This document shows positions 26,077 through 35,490 of a DNA stretch of 64,000 bases, piece after piece. This DNA is from CALJFL01 sp039964455 (GTDB lineage: Bacteria > Pseudomonadota > Gammaproteobacteria > Pseudomonadales > Halieaceae): the NCBI GenBank assembly GCA_039964455.1, contig JBDVXK010000010.1, forward strand, positions 186,001-250,000, written 5' to 3'. The notes below the pieces were generated by a model. It was not told where the DNA came from. It saw only the letters and a list, made by a program, of their open reading frames with translations, and did no database searches. Numbering within the stretch: position 1 is the stretch's first letter; every line of letters starts with the position of its first letter. The translations under genes and the position numbers were made by a program.

Positions 26077-28616
26077 CAGGCTCCATCTCCGGTATTCGAT
26101 GCCTTCGGTGCAAGCGGCTTGATGTTTGTCCAGGGTAGTGTGACCAGAAGCCTCGGTTTATCGCGCAGGATTACAGCAGCGGGTTGCACCGTGATGAATG
26201 AATCCCATGGCGTTGCCATGTTGCTGACATCGATTGCCGAGCTATCTATCTCTCGTAGCGGCGCTATCAGCGAATCGCCATCGTAAAATGATCGATCACA
26301 ATAGCCGCCGAGACTGCATTGATCATCCAGGGTGGCAACCCATCCCGCTGCAGGGGTCAATTCACGACCAAGTCCTGGGTCCACACTCGCAGAAAATTGA
26401 CTTACCAATGTGTCGGCTACGATATAGTAGCGTGAGCCTTGGCGTTCAACATTGATACTGGCAGGAGGACGGAATAACAGATCGGCGTCTACGCAGGCCT
26501 TGTTGGAGTGTCGAGCAAGATAAAGCGTTTTGGTCAATCCTGTGGCGGGGTTTTCGACGTACGTAATCCAATCGGCGGCTAAGCCGCAGGCGTCGCCTTC
26601 TGCTCTTGAGACTTGCAAGCTGAGATAAAACCCTGCTGATCCGCCGTCTTTGAGAGCGATTGCTGCCAGCTTATGCCCTGCTTCAGGTAGGCTGGCCTCC
26701 AGGCCCTGCGGGTCCAGTACGTCAAAATGAAAATATACCGAAGGCGTTTCAGCTGCCTCCATGCGCGGCTGAGTCAGGTCACCTTTTCCATTGAATGCGG
26801 CAAGGGCTTGACCCTGTGCAGTCATTGGGTAGAAATTATTACTGAACTCGATAAGTGCATTGCGGTGTGACTCTGTCACATCAAGGTAGGATGCCTGCAG
26901 GTTAAACCATGGCGATATTACGATTTCCAGGGCATTTCTATAACTAAAAACATGTCTGGGGGCCTCGGAGAGGTAAGGCATCCAGCGGCTGTTATCATCG
27001 TATTCGAAGGATATTGGATCAACCAGAGTAACCGCCTTCGCATAGACACTACCGTTGTAGACGCCGCGATCAGCTACCCCGTTACCCCAGAAGATGTAGT
27101 CATTGGCGGCGGCGAACGCTGAAGATAATAGAACCGATTTGCCACCCTCGTTGACCTCCGGTCGGACGAATGCGGACTGGTAGTATACGAATTCATCGCC
27201 GTCTTCATTCTTACGTATTACCTGACTCCTGATTTCTCCCTGATCAAGATCGTGAGACACGATCTCCGGAGGCGTGAGCAGATTTACTGGATCGGCGGCG
27301 AGACTTGCCGCTACCGCCTCAATGACCAGAAAACGCGGCTTACCGGAGGTCGGATCGGTAACAAATACAGACCACTCCGCTCTGGCACCCTCTACCAGCC
27401 CACCCGAGGATCCATAAATATTCAGTACCAGATAGTATGCCGGCGTCTCGCCAGCTACTATCTTTAGCGGGGCTAGACCAAAGCCCGCAGGTAGCACTTC
27501 TTGTTCGAACGCGGCACGCTGTCTTTCATCCGCGAAGGTATAGTTGATGAAGATCGACTCAGGCTTGTCGGAAACATTGAATGTGAGCCAGGGCAGGTCG
27601 GCTCCCACGCCGGTACCCTGCGCGTAGTCGACAGCTTCCATTCCGTGGCTCAGTTGCTTCAAAAGGAAACGGTTGAAGTGCCTGTCGATATCCAGCGATA
27701 GAGCAATTTCCAGTGTCTCCTCATCCGGCGCCGAAAGCATCGTGGCCTCGCCGTTTTCAAGTTGGTCGATAAACTTGCTGAGAAACGCCGGCGCTCCAGG
27801 CAGCGTGAATCGGGCAACACCCTGCAGTGTGGATGCATCAAGGGTGAAGCCGCCGGCTAACAAGTGCGAATTTTCAATTGTTAGTCGTGTGGGGGCGACA
27901 GGGCTGTTTTCCGTTTCGGGATTCAGGTCAAGGGCATACGCAATGGGATACTTTTCTATTTCGCCGCTCAATGCTCTGACTAGTGACGAGTCATTGGCTG
28001 CAAGCTTGTCTCGAATATGATCGATCACCGTTCTTACCGTTGACTCGCTGCCCAGGCATAGGGCTCCGCCAGGAAGCGATGCTGCGACACGCCTGCTATC
28101 GTCAAACAGCAATAATTCGACCCCGCGATAATCACCGATTGTATTCTCGCTTTCACCCGGGAATAGATCGCTGACGCTCTTGTTGCCCACGTTCGCAAGC
28201 ACAGTCACTTCCGGTTCGGTGGTCAGGTGATAGGCAGCAAGAAAATTATCGAAGTCCTTGGCGGGGTCGAGACCCATAGTCGCCTGTTCTATCACAAGCG
28301 CCAACTTCTGAAGCAGCGGATCAGCATCATTAGCGGGATTAAGCAGACTACCTAATTGACCGTTACCTGACTGATTGCTCAGCGCCATGATATCTACAGC
28401 AAGAACAGCATTCGATTGTGCGGGAATTATTTCCAGTAGAGCAACATTGTCCTGAGACATCGAAGGCCTACTATGGTTGCTATCGCTGCAAGCCGATAGC
28501 AGCAACGCGCAGCATCCTGCGATTGCTAGTTGAATGGCCGAACGCGCAGATCGCGTAGCTAGAATGGCGACATTGTATTGTTGATTGCAGCATGCGGTTG
28601 GTAACGCATTGAACAT
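26076..28616 (-). CDS. Large lipoprotein with internally repeated domain, unknown function
   Basis: 846 residues. The signal is long, with a lipobox LLSAC (Cys 43). The N-terminal third (LLEIIPAQSNAVLAVDIMAL onward) resembles DUF3352-like proteins. Two later segments look like copies of one domain: about 345-470 (APLKIVAGETPAYYLVLNIY, AEWSVFVTDPTSGKPRFL) and about 615-720 (LAAIALKDGGSAGFYLSLQV, ADWITYVENPATGLTKTLYL). In each copy a strand pair precedes a W-x(4)-V/E-[TN]-[DP]-P-x-[ST]-G turn. The fold could be an acetoacetate-decarboxylase-like beta structure, but this is a guess. Coupled to the barrel gene by a one-base overlap. No enzyme motif is visible. Confidence 0.7.
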   Translation of the reverse strand: MFNALPTACCNQQYNVAILATRSARSAIQLAIAGCCALLLSACSDSNHSRPSMSQDNVALLEIIPAQSNAVLAVDIMALSNQSGNGQLGSLLNPANDADPLLQKLALVIEQATMGLDPAKDFDNFLAAYHLTTEPEVTVLANVGNKSVSDLFPGESENTIGDYRGVELLLFDDSRRVAASLPGGALCLGSESTVRTVIDHIRDKLAANDSSLVRALSGEIEKYPIAYALDLNPETENSPVAPTRLTIENSHLLAGGFTLDASTLQGVARFTLPGAPAFLSKFIDQLENGEATMLSAPDEETLEIALSLDIDRHFNRFLLKQLSHGMEAVDYAQGTGVGADLPWLTFNVSDKPESIFINYTFADERQRAAFEQEVLPAGFGLAPLKIVAGETPAYYLVLNIYGSSGGLVEGARAEWSVFVTDPTSGKPRFLVIEAVAASLAADPVNLLTPPEIVSHDLDQGEIRSQVIRKNEDGDEFVYYQSAFVRPEVNEGGKSVLLSSAFAAANDYIFWGNGVADRGVYNGSVYAKAVTLVDPISFEYDDNSRWMPYLSEAPRHVFSYRNALEIVISPWFNLQASYLDVTESHRNALIEFSNNFYPMTAQGQALAAFNGKGDLTQPRMEAAETPSVYFHFDVLDPQGLEASLPEAGHKLAAIALKDGGSAGFYLSLQVSRAEGDACGLAADWITYVENPATGLTKTLYLARHSNKACVDADLLFRPPASINVERQGSRYYIVADTLVSQFSASVDPGLGRELTPAAGWVATLDDQCSLGGYCDRSFYDGDSLIAPLREIDSSAIDVSNMATPWDSFITVQPAAVILRDKPRLLVTLPWTNIKPLAPKASNTGDGA

Positions 28617-28757
28617 TGTAAGGCACCACGGCTGCCCCAGAAATCTGGTCTTTCTATTATTAGAAGTCTCACGCTATAGCAGCTTTATGGCGGGCGCTTT
28701 GCTGTAGATCAATCTTTGGTGGTTATTGCGGGGAAGATTAGCCTGAATTTTACCCGC

Positions 28758-29186
28758 TCATAGGAGACCAGCGCTTTGTAATCGTGGTATTTCGATTGCC
28801 GGACATCTGTCCATCACCACACGAATACCATGATTTTCGGCATGTAATGCGGCGTCGATATCTATGACGCTCAGCTGGGTCCAAAGGTTTTCTACGCCAA
28901 GGCTAATAAGCTCGTCAACGATTTTGGGCAAGTAGGAAGCATTTCGAAATACGTCGACCATATCGATGGGGCAGGGTATCTCTGCCAGCGAGGCGTATAC
29001 CCGTTGCCCCAGTATTTCTGTGCCGCTAAGGCCCGGATTGACCGGCAAAACCTTGAATCCGTGTGATAAGAGAAATTGCATTACCTGGTAACTGGGGCGC
29101 TCTGGTTTGTGACTGGCCCCCAACAGGCCGATGGTGTCTATAGTTTGTAGGACTTCTGCAATGTCCTGATCGTTGCTAAGCGGCAT
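28758..29186 (-). CDS. CoA-binding domain protein (YccU-like)
   Basis: 142 residues, the usual size of this single-domain family. Rossmann-like start (TIGLLGASHKPERPSYQVMQFL), then KVLPVNPGLSGTEILGQRVY and VDVFRNASYLPKIVDELIS, and the characteristic NLWTQLSVID with VVMDRCPAIE near the end. The family binds CoA and resembles the succinyl-CoA-synthetase alpha N-terminal domain; its biological role is poorly known. It lies 6 bases downstream of the crotonase gene on the same strand, so they form an operon in acyl-CoA metabolism. Confidence 0.92.
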   Translation of the reverse strand: MPLSNDQDIAEVLQTIDTIGLLGASHKPERPSYQVMQFLLSHGFKVLPVNPGLSGTEILGQRVYASLAEIPCPIDMVDVFRNASYLPKIVDELISLGVENLWTQLSVIDIDAALHAENHGIRVVMDRCPAIEIPRLQSAGLL

Positions 29187-29192
29187 GTGTTA

Positions 29193-30008
29193 TCAGGCAT
29201 CGCCCCAATGCGGCTCTCGCTTCTCAAAGAAGGCGGCCTTACCTTCTTGGGCATCGGGTGAGGTCATAGCTCGAACCATGGCTTCATTGGCGTGGGTAAA
29301 AGCCTCCGCAATTGGCATATCAATCTGGCGGTAGAAGTCTGCTTTACCTTGCCTGATGCCCTGGGCAGATTTGGAAGCAATACGCTCTGCTAATTCGCGT
29401 GTCTGTTCAACAAGCTGTTCGGCAGGAACGGCCTCGTTGATCAGGCCAATACGTACTGCCTCGTCTGCAGAGATGGCGTCACCCGTTAGAGCCATCGCCA
29501 TCGCGTGCTTGCGATGAATGTTGCGACCGATACCCACCAGGGGCGTTGTGCAGAAGGTGCCTATATTAACGCCCGGTGTGCAGAAAGTGGCGTCCTCAGA
29601 GGCAATGGCTAGATCACAGGCAGAGACCAACTGACAGCCGGCAGCGGTTGCTGGGCCTTGCACACAGGCGATTACCGCCTTGGGTGAATGAACAATCCCC
29701 AGCATCATAGCGGCGCAACGTTCTAGAACGGCCTTGATCCGCGCCTGCTGGCCCTTGATATCTTCGTTCTCATGCTGTCCCATTTCACGCAAGTCGTGGC
29801 CGGCCGAAAATACTGGTCCCTCCGCAGTGATTACGATCGCTCGCACTTGCGGGTCGCTGCTCGCGTTCGCGATTGCTGCAGTCAGTGCTTCCAGCATTTG
29901 GCTGGACAGTGGGTTGCGTTGCTTTGGCTTGTTGAGCGTAATCCAACGTACCTTGTTGACAGTGGCTTCATGGACAAGCGCGTCATCTTCAGAATGCTGA
30001 GCGGTCAT
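29193..30008 (-). CDS. Crotonase-family protein (ECHDC3-like), catalytic Glu residues absent
   Basis: 271 residues. Clear crotonase fold with GPVFSAGHDLREM and VQGPATAAGCQLVSACDLAI, then FCTPGVNIGTFCTTP. Both hydratase Glu positions are changed: the first is Gln (AGCQL) and the second is Gly (TPGV). The protein is therefore unlikely to be a standard enoyl-CoA hydratase; similar substitutions occur in ECHDC3-like proteins whose reaction is not settled. It is the first gene of a two-gene operon with the CoA-binding protein. The start at 30008 is at the ATG that begins MTAQHSEDD. Confidence 0.88.
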   Translation of the reverse strand: MTAQHSEDDALVHEATVNKVRWITLNKPKQRNPLSSQMLEALTAAIANASSDPQVRAIVITAEGPVFSAGHDLREMGQHENEDIKGQQARIKAVLERCAAMMLGIVHSPKAVIACVQGPATAAGCQLVSACDLAIASEDATFCTPGVNIGTFCTTPLVGIGRNIHRKHAMAMALTGDAISADEAVRIGLINEAVPAEQLVEQTRELAERIASKSAQGIRQGKADFYRQIDMPIAEAFTHANEAMVRAMTSPDAQEGKAAFFEKREPHWGDA

Positions 30009-30219
30009 ATTGTCGAGCCTGAGGTTGATGGGTTTAGCATATCCAGTACCGTAACTGAGTTCGACGAGTATCTAAAGCGCCTGGGAGATATGATTAATCC
30101 GGCAGCGAAAACATCGATATAACGAAAGTATTCGGTAGCGAATTTGTGGTCTGTCCTTCTGACTGGTTATCCAGTGCTGGAGAAACTGCACGTGATGATG
30201 ATTCGAATAGCACATTGGT

Positions 30220-30759
30220 TCAGAAAGGTATCAACTGATATCCCTCTTTCTGAAGTCGCACATGCGCTGTCATCGCGGAGACGGCGACTGTGACAGCAGG
30301 GTTGAATTCACCATAGCCAAATTTTTTGTATGCAGCAGACTGGGAGCAGAGGTAAATCTTGACACCTGCATTGCTCAGCTCAGCAAGCATAGCCGAATTT
30401 GGATTAGGCGCCTCATAGCGAGATTCGTAGGCTTCATCTGACAGCAGATCCTTCGTAGCCGCTCCGTGTACGATAAGTGCAAATTCGATATTATTCGGAT
30501 CGATACCACTGCGAGCATGCATATTGAGAAAGCGTGCAGCTGATTCGATGCTCCGATTTTTGTCTTCAACAAAGTCGCCGGTTTTAGAGACATCCATGCT
30601 GACTTTGTATTGGGTATCCTTTGCCAGGTTGTAACCATCCTCAGGCAAGGGAAAAACTGGCCCATAGTTATTAATAACCGGACCAAGAGCCGGGCCTGCT
30701 GCAAATACTGGTAGTGATATAACAGTCAGAATGACCGCTGCTGTTAAAAACTGTTTCAT
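30220..30759 (-). CDS. Exported DsrE-family protein
   Basis: 179 residues from the ATG at 30759, chosen because GGAG precedes it and it begins a clear signal peptide (cleavage near VFA/AG); a longer frame to 30846 has neither. The mature protein follows the DsrE/F layout, with VSMDVSKTGDF, RFLNMHARSGIDPNNIEFALIVHG, and a late Cys in KIYLCSQSAAYKKFG, the position of the sulphur-carrying Cys in the family. Periplasmic DsrE-like proteins may handle persulfides or redox sulphur. Single gene, divergent from the decarboxylase at 31093. Confidence 0.85.
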   Translation of the reverse strand: MKQFLTAAVILTVISLPVFAAGPALGPVINNYGPVFPLPEDGYNLAKDTQYKVSMDVSKTGDFVEDKNRSIESAARFLNMHARSGIDPNNIEFALIVHGAATKDLLSDEAYESRYEAPNPNSAMLAELSNAGVKIYLCSQSAAYKKFGYGEFNPAVTVAVSAMTAHVRLQKEGYQLIPF

Positions 30760-31092
30760 TAGATTGACTCCGGTAGATTGACGATTAAGAGTGCAAAGCC
30801 TACATGACAATGATACACCTTGCTGCGCGCGCAAATCTCTGCCCACAAACTATCACTTTGTTTGAATGCTTCACAAGCAGGGGAGGTCTCAAGCATGCAC
30901 CCCTTATTGTTACAGCGAAAGCAGGCGGCAATCTTTCTTGTTCTACGTATCGAGACAGACTGATTGCGCCCCGCACATTACCCGTGCCATTCCCTACCAG
31001 CTCCCCTCACTCTGAATAAGTGGCTAAGCTTGAAAACGGACTGACTTGAGTTACTCTGGAACACCGCAAAGTAGGCGCAAAGGCAACGGCAT
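30760..31092. other. Divergent intergenic region
   Basis: 333 bases between the minus-strand DsrE gene and the plus-strand PLP decarboxylase. A 71-codon frame at 30804-31019 has no coding look. I see no strong dyad or promoter hexamers; the decarboxylase has only a weak ribosome-binding site (AAGGCAACGGC). Confidence 0.4.
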
Positions 31093-32817
31093 ATGCTCGA
31101 ATCATTCTTTCTGGGCCCCAAGGGTGAGAACGCTGACTTCTTCCAGCAAATCTGGGGGGAGTTGCTGCAGCGCACCCTACAGCATCGTCATGACACTTTT
31201 TCTCGGGATGGTGAGCTAACTATTCCTCCGCCAAACAGTGCCGAATTCAAGGCAATGGAGACGGAAATTGCCAATTTTTTCTCCATTCTGCAAAAGGAGG
31301 TGCCTACCTTCAGCAATCGCTACCTGGGGCATATGATATCTGACGTCTCCATTCCCGCATTGATAGGCAATGTGTCTGTATTGTTTTGCAACCCCAACCT
31401 GGCCTCCAAGGAGGTGGCGACGGCGGGTATGATGTTCGAAATGCAGGCCATCAATGAGTTGGCCGGCATGATTGGTTTTGATCCTGTGGCCGCACGAGGC
31501 CACTTTACCTCAGGTGGCACTGTCGCCAACTTCGAGGCTTTCTGGCGTGCCCGCTATAGGCTGGATCACTGGCTGTCTATGGCTGCCTACCAGCTGGAGA
31601 AAGGGCTTTCGCGGGGTGATATTTTTGATCTTGCTCACCAGGGCTGGGACAGCTTTAACACCAATGTGGAGGAACACGATATTGATCTCGCGATGCTGGC
31701 AGAGCGCAGCTACGTTGTGCAGGGCCCCTGGGATATAGGCAGCTATTATCGTGACACCTTGCAGCGCGAGTTTCCGCAACCGGTAATTCTTGTGCCAGGC
31801 AATAAGCATTACTCATGGCCCAAGAGCGCTAATGTGTTCGGCATCAGCGAAAAAGCTATTTGGCCTACTGAGCTCGATCGTTTTGGCCGAGTGAGTGTTT
31901 CCGCTTTGCGTAAGAATATTGAGCGTGCGCGGCGCGAGCAGCGCCCCATTATGATGAATGTGTCAGTGGCTGGCACCACGGAGTTGGGGACCGTAGACCC
32001 GGTAGATGAAGTGAGTGATCTGCTTGATGAGTACCGTGAGCAGCAGGGCCTGCATATCTGGCATCATGTAGACGCAGCCTACGGTGGTTACTTCTGCTCT
32101 ACTTTCCGTGATGGTGAGAGCTTGTTGGCAGACAAAGCGGTAAGTGCTTTCTCTGCTTTGTCGCGTGCGGACTCTGTAACGCTGGACCCCCATAAACTTG
32201 GTTTTGTGCCCTATGCCTGTGGCGCGTTTCTGGTCAGGGAGCCAATCGGTTATTCAGTATCGCAGGTTAGCGCGCCGTATCTCAGGCAGGATGAAAAGGC
32301 TGAGCATCCCAGTTGGTCGACAACTCTTGAGGGGTCTCGTTCGGCGACGGGTGCCGGGGCAGTCTGGCTTAGTGCAAAAGTGCTACCGCTGGATGCAAGT
32401 GGTCACGGCGCCATACTCAACCAGACGTTGGCTGTGCGCAACCAATTAGCCGCAAAGCTGGCAGCAGCATTTGATGATGTACATTTCACCCCCGGCTCAG
32501 ATACCAATATTGTCAGCTTTGTCCTTGCCCTGCCCGGTGCAGCCCTGCGTGATGTTAATGCTGCAACGAGTGCAATCATTGACAGTTTCGATGACAGCCC
32601 CAACTTTGCTATTTCACGCACTGCTCTTAATGTTAATAGTTACCAGGCCATGATCAGCAGTGTGGTATCCGAATGGCAGGGCGAAATCGACGATGATCAT
32701 CTGCTGGTGATCCGCATGGTGGTGATGAACCCCTATTTGGGCCACGCGGAAACTACGGAAAGGTTGCTGGATGAATTTATCGAAGAACTGCAGGCTTTTT
32801 ACTCTAGCTTGAGATAA
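31093..32817 (+). CDS. PLP-dependent group II amino acid decarboxylase
   Basis: 574 residues. Group II decarboxylase features in order: GHFTSGGTVANFEAFWRAR (cofactor region), VAGTTELGTVDPVDE, HHVDAAYGGYF (Asp that contacts the pyridine nitrogen) and SVTLDPHKLGFVPYACGA with the Schiff-base Lys. The length is longer than glutamate decarboxylase and closer to the aromatic/tyrosine or sphingosine-lyase-like bacterial groups. Substrate cannot be assigned; candidates are glutamate, aspartate, tyrosine or a related amino acid. No transporter or partner gene is adjacent. It converges with the sulfotransferase gene. Confidence 0.93.
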   Translation: MLESFFLGPKGENADFFQQIWGELLQRTLQHRHDTFSRDGELTIPPPNSAEFKAMETEIANFFSILQKEVPTFSNRYLGHMISDVSIPALIGNVSVLFCNPNLASKEVATAGMMFEMQAINELAGMIGFDPVAARGHFTSGGTVANFEAFWRARYRLDHWLSMAAYQLEKGLSRGDIFDLAHQGWDSFNTNVEEHDIDLAMLAERSYVVQGPWDIGSYYRDTLQREFPQPVILVPGNKHYSWPKSANVFGISEKAIWPTELDRFGRVSVSALRKNIERARREQRPIMMNVSVAGTTELGTVDPVDEVSDLLDEYREQQGLHIWHHVDAAYGGYFCSTFRDGESLLADKAVSAFSALSRADSVTLDPHKLGFVPYACGAFLVREPIGYSVSQVSAPYLRQDEKAEHPSWSTTLEGSRSATGAGAVWLSAKVLPLDASGHGAILNQTLAVRNQLAAKLAAAFDDVHFTPGSDTNIVSFVLALPGAALRDVNAATSAIIDSFDDSPNFAISRTALNVNSYQAMISSVVSEWQGEIDDDHLLVIRMVVMNPYLGHAETTERLLDEFIEELQAFYSSLR

Positions 32818-32889
32818 CTTGAGGGTCTACAGACTCCAGCTCAGGTAAAGCCCGGCAGGCAAGATTTCGTGCCAAAGCGTGACGTTCAC

Positions 32890-34143
32890 TTAATCCTCGT
32901 CGGGTATGTCGTATCGTTCTTGATAGCGCTTGAACAATGAACGTTCGCTACTACTGCGTTTGCTCACCTGGTATTGGTGCTGGCCGAGTTTCCCTTTTGG
33001 CTTCTTCTCAAGATAAGTTTCCATACGGCTTCTGGCAACGCTAGACAGGGTCATATCGAAATGGTCATAAATATTCTCTATGCATGCTATTGGATTATCC
33101 ATGAGATCTTGATACCGCGAATCTGCAATATTTGTCTCAGGGATCACGCCTGTATCGCGTTGTTCGATAACATGTTCCAGCCTTTTTGCAGTGGCATCAC
33201 CCATGATTATGTCTTCAAACATCTCTGCATTGAAAGGCTGGTCCGAGCGCATACGATACAAAGTCCCGATAAGACTTGTAGCCGACGCCATGCATTTGAT
33301 GGGGTCCCGATGCGTCTGAACAATGCGGGCGTCTGGGTAGACCTGCAATAGTGTATCGAGATGCACCTGATGTTCCGGCGCCTTCAGTAGCCAGCGCTGG
33401 CGAGGATTTTTCCACTGCAATACCTGCAGGATTCGTTTGTGATATTGATACACAGGCAGATAGTCGGCCCCGGCGCACCATGCGCTGTAACTCGGGGTTT
33501 GATGTAGCGAGGCGATATGATCGCTGACAAAGGTCCCTGTCATCAGTTGGCCGCACTCGGCGGGGATGCTGCCTCCCATCTCGTGCATACTGGCGAATTC
33601 AGGTGCCACCCGGTTCCACTGTGTGACCAGCTGGTGAGCTTTTTGAATCCGCGGGTCAGTGTAATAAGAGGCGCTCTCTGGAGGAGGGCAGGGCAGGATA
33701 GCCTCCCAGGTAAGTGGCACACCGACCCCTGGATCCTGGGACAGCAACTCGAACAGAATGGAAGTGCCCGACCTGGGCAAGCCGACAATGACCATGGGCG
33801 CTATGATCTTCTCGTCGAGAATTTCAGGATTCGCTTGCAGGAGCTTGGTAACTTGTAAACGAGAGCGCAGCCAAAGCAGGATATCGCTGCGAGCCATCAG
33901 ACGACCCATCAGCGTCAACTGGGCCTCTTCTTCGAGTGCTTTGAGGAGAACAGCAAATGGTTCTCGCCATTGTTCATCGCCGAAATCATCGAGACCCGTA
34001 GAGTGGCAGGCATGCTCTATGAGAGACGATGCGTCCAGCGGTACAACGGCAGGAAGGTCTAGGCATTCACCCTCCTGATTCATCGCCGCCAGCCAGTCTG
34101 GGTGAGGTGGCGCTGTCCATAACGGGGCTTCAGAGTCGCTCAT
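32890..34143 (-). CDS. Sulfotransferase family protein
   Basis: 417 residues. PAPS 5'-phosphosulfate loop MVIVGLPRSGTSILFELL (near 122) and 3'-phosphate site ARIVQTHRDPIKCMASATSL. The long spacer with QWNRVAPEFASMHEM matches the bacterial Sulfotransfer_3 group often found beside DUF1214 genes. Cytoplasmic. It transfers sulphate, or in this group perhaps acts otherwise, on a hydroxylated substrate that I cannot name. Same strand, 36 bases after the DUF1214 gene, so the two are an operon. Confidence 0.9.
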   Translation of the reverse strand: MSDSEAPLWTAPPHPDWLAAMNQEGECLDLPAVVPLDASSLIEHACHSTGLDDFGDEQWREPFAVLLKALEEEAQLTLMGRLMARSDILLWLRSRLQVTKLLQANPEILDEKIIAPMVIVGLPRSGTSILFELLSQDPGVGVPLTWEAILPCPPPESASYYTDPRIQKAHQLVTQWNRVAPEFASMHEMGGSIPAECGQLMTGTFVSDHIASLHQTPSYSAWCAGADYLPVYQYHKRILQVLQWKNPRQRWLLKAPEHQVHLDTLLQVYPDARIVQTHRDPIKCMASATSLIGTLYRMRSDQPFNAEMFEDIIMGDATAKRLEHVIEQRDTGVIPETNIADSRYQDLMDNPIACIENIYDHFDMTLSSVARSRMETYLEKKPKGKLGQHQYQVSKRSSSERSLFKRYQERYDIPDED

Positions 34144-34179
34144 GGTGTAATCCTTTTGCCTGTAGAGGTTGGTCTGAGC

Positions 34180-35367
34180 TCAGTAGCCAAAGCGCTTTAT
34201 GACACCCAGGCGGCGTGCCGCCAGTTGTGCTCTACGACCCTCGCGATCAATCGTCTTAGTGCCTTGTGGCAGGTAAGAGGGCAGCGCGTCGCGCTTTACC
34301 TGCTGGCAGTGGGGGGTGGGGGAACTTTCGGCGCCCATCCAACGCAGCGTGATATAGCCCTCCACATGACCGGAGGGATCCAGCCAGTTGGGTACGCCAG
34401 GGTCATCATGCGACACAATCAGGAGAAGTTCGCCGCTGTCCTCAAGTACAGCGTGATGACAATTGGTGCTGCAGAGCCGGTAGCGATAGTCCATGGTTTC
34501 CCACCAGTAGTTGCCGAATTCCACCGCCCAGTAGCTCGCCTCTGGTGGGGTCACGCGAATCATAAGGGCTTCATCGGGCGGTAGCTTCCAGTAACAAATC
34601 AGTGGCTCGCCACCAGGCGTTGCATCTATGGCGTTATCATCCAATTGTCTATAGGAAAGGAAATTATTGGGTTGGACTCGCCATTTATCTAGCATGTCGG
34701 CCCAGTACAAGGTTGAGTCCCGTACCCAGGCAGCGGTTTCGCCTAGCCCTTGACTGACTTGCCTCGGCGTTAATTCCGGATCGTGTTCAAATTCTCCCAG
34801 TCTGTCGATGCGGGCTGTCATGGGCTCTTCATTCTCCCAATCGGCGAAGAATTGTCGAATCGTGAGTCGCCAGCTTCCCGGTGTCGTTTTTAACCAGTTG
34901 CCGGGATGCTCATCCGGACTCACAATAATCTCAAAGCTACCATCGTCGCGAACGTCTATCTGCTTGTCGATCAGTGAGCCCACGACAGCTCCTCCCCATG
35001 GTGTATTGCCATCCTCCAATACGGTTACTGCGAAATAGCGAGCATCGCCCCGCTGGCCACTTATCCGATAACTATGCAGGCCATTAATGGGTGCACCCAC
35101 GTAAAGAGCATCAGTATTATCGCCACCTTGCTTACGTATTGGATCGAAATAATGCAGCAGTTCTGGAAAATCGGGGTCGTTGTTTTCAAGTTTAAACTGC
35201 AACGCCAGTGCCACATTACGGGCTAAGAGGCGCAGCCCTTTCGCTCGGTCGATGTCATGTGCAGGTGTGGTATCACGGAATATTAATTCCCCTGCGTCTT
35301 TTAATTCATCACAAAAATCGATCCAACTTGAGCGAAGTAGGTGATCATTCGGGTTATCGCCAAACAT
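34180..35367 (-). CDS. DUF1214 domain protein
   Basis: 395 residues, no signal peptide. The C-terminal half has DUF1214 features: MIRVTPPEASYWAVEFGNYW, then VSHDDPGVPNWLDPSGHVEG and a final YITLRWMG. DUF1214/DUF1254 proteins are often linked to sulfotransferases and to sterol or lipid catabolism genes, without known chemistry. First gene of the pair with the sulfotransferase; divergent from the Rieske oxygenase at 35491 (123-base gap), which suggests one pathway under joint control. Confidence 0.85.
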   Translation of the reverse strand: MFGDNPNDHLLRSSWIDFCDELKDAGELIFRDTTPAHDIDRAKGLRLLARNVALALQFKLENNDPDFPELLHYFDPIRKQGGDNTDALYVGAPINGLHSYRISGQRGDARYFAVTVLEDGNTPWGGAVVGSLIDKQIDVRDDGSFEIIVSPDEHPGNWLKTTPGSWRLTIRQFFADWENEEPMTARIDRLGEFEHDPELTPRQVSQGLGETAAWVRDSTLYWADMLDKWRVQPNNFLSYRQLDDNAIDATPGGEPLICYWKLPPDEALMIRVTPPEASYWAVEFGNYWWETMDYRYRLCSTNCHHAVLEDSGELLLIVSHDDPGVPNWLDPSGHVEGYITLRWMGAESSPTPHCQQVKRDALPSYLPQGTKTIDREGRRAQLAARRLGVIKRFGY

Positions 35368-35490
35368 AGGATATACGTCCTCGAATCAGAGCTATTATTG
35401 TAGGATAAACGCTATAAACCCGTTAATTTTTCTGCTTCAGGTCTTTGATATTATCGGCTTTGAAACAGTGCATCAGTTTGGGGAGGGATA

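Noticed and set aside
30804..31019. 71-codon frame in the DsrE/decarboxylase gap
   Set aside because: No ribosome-binding site and no motif; likely chance.
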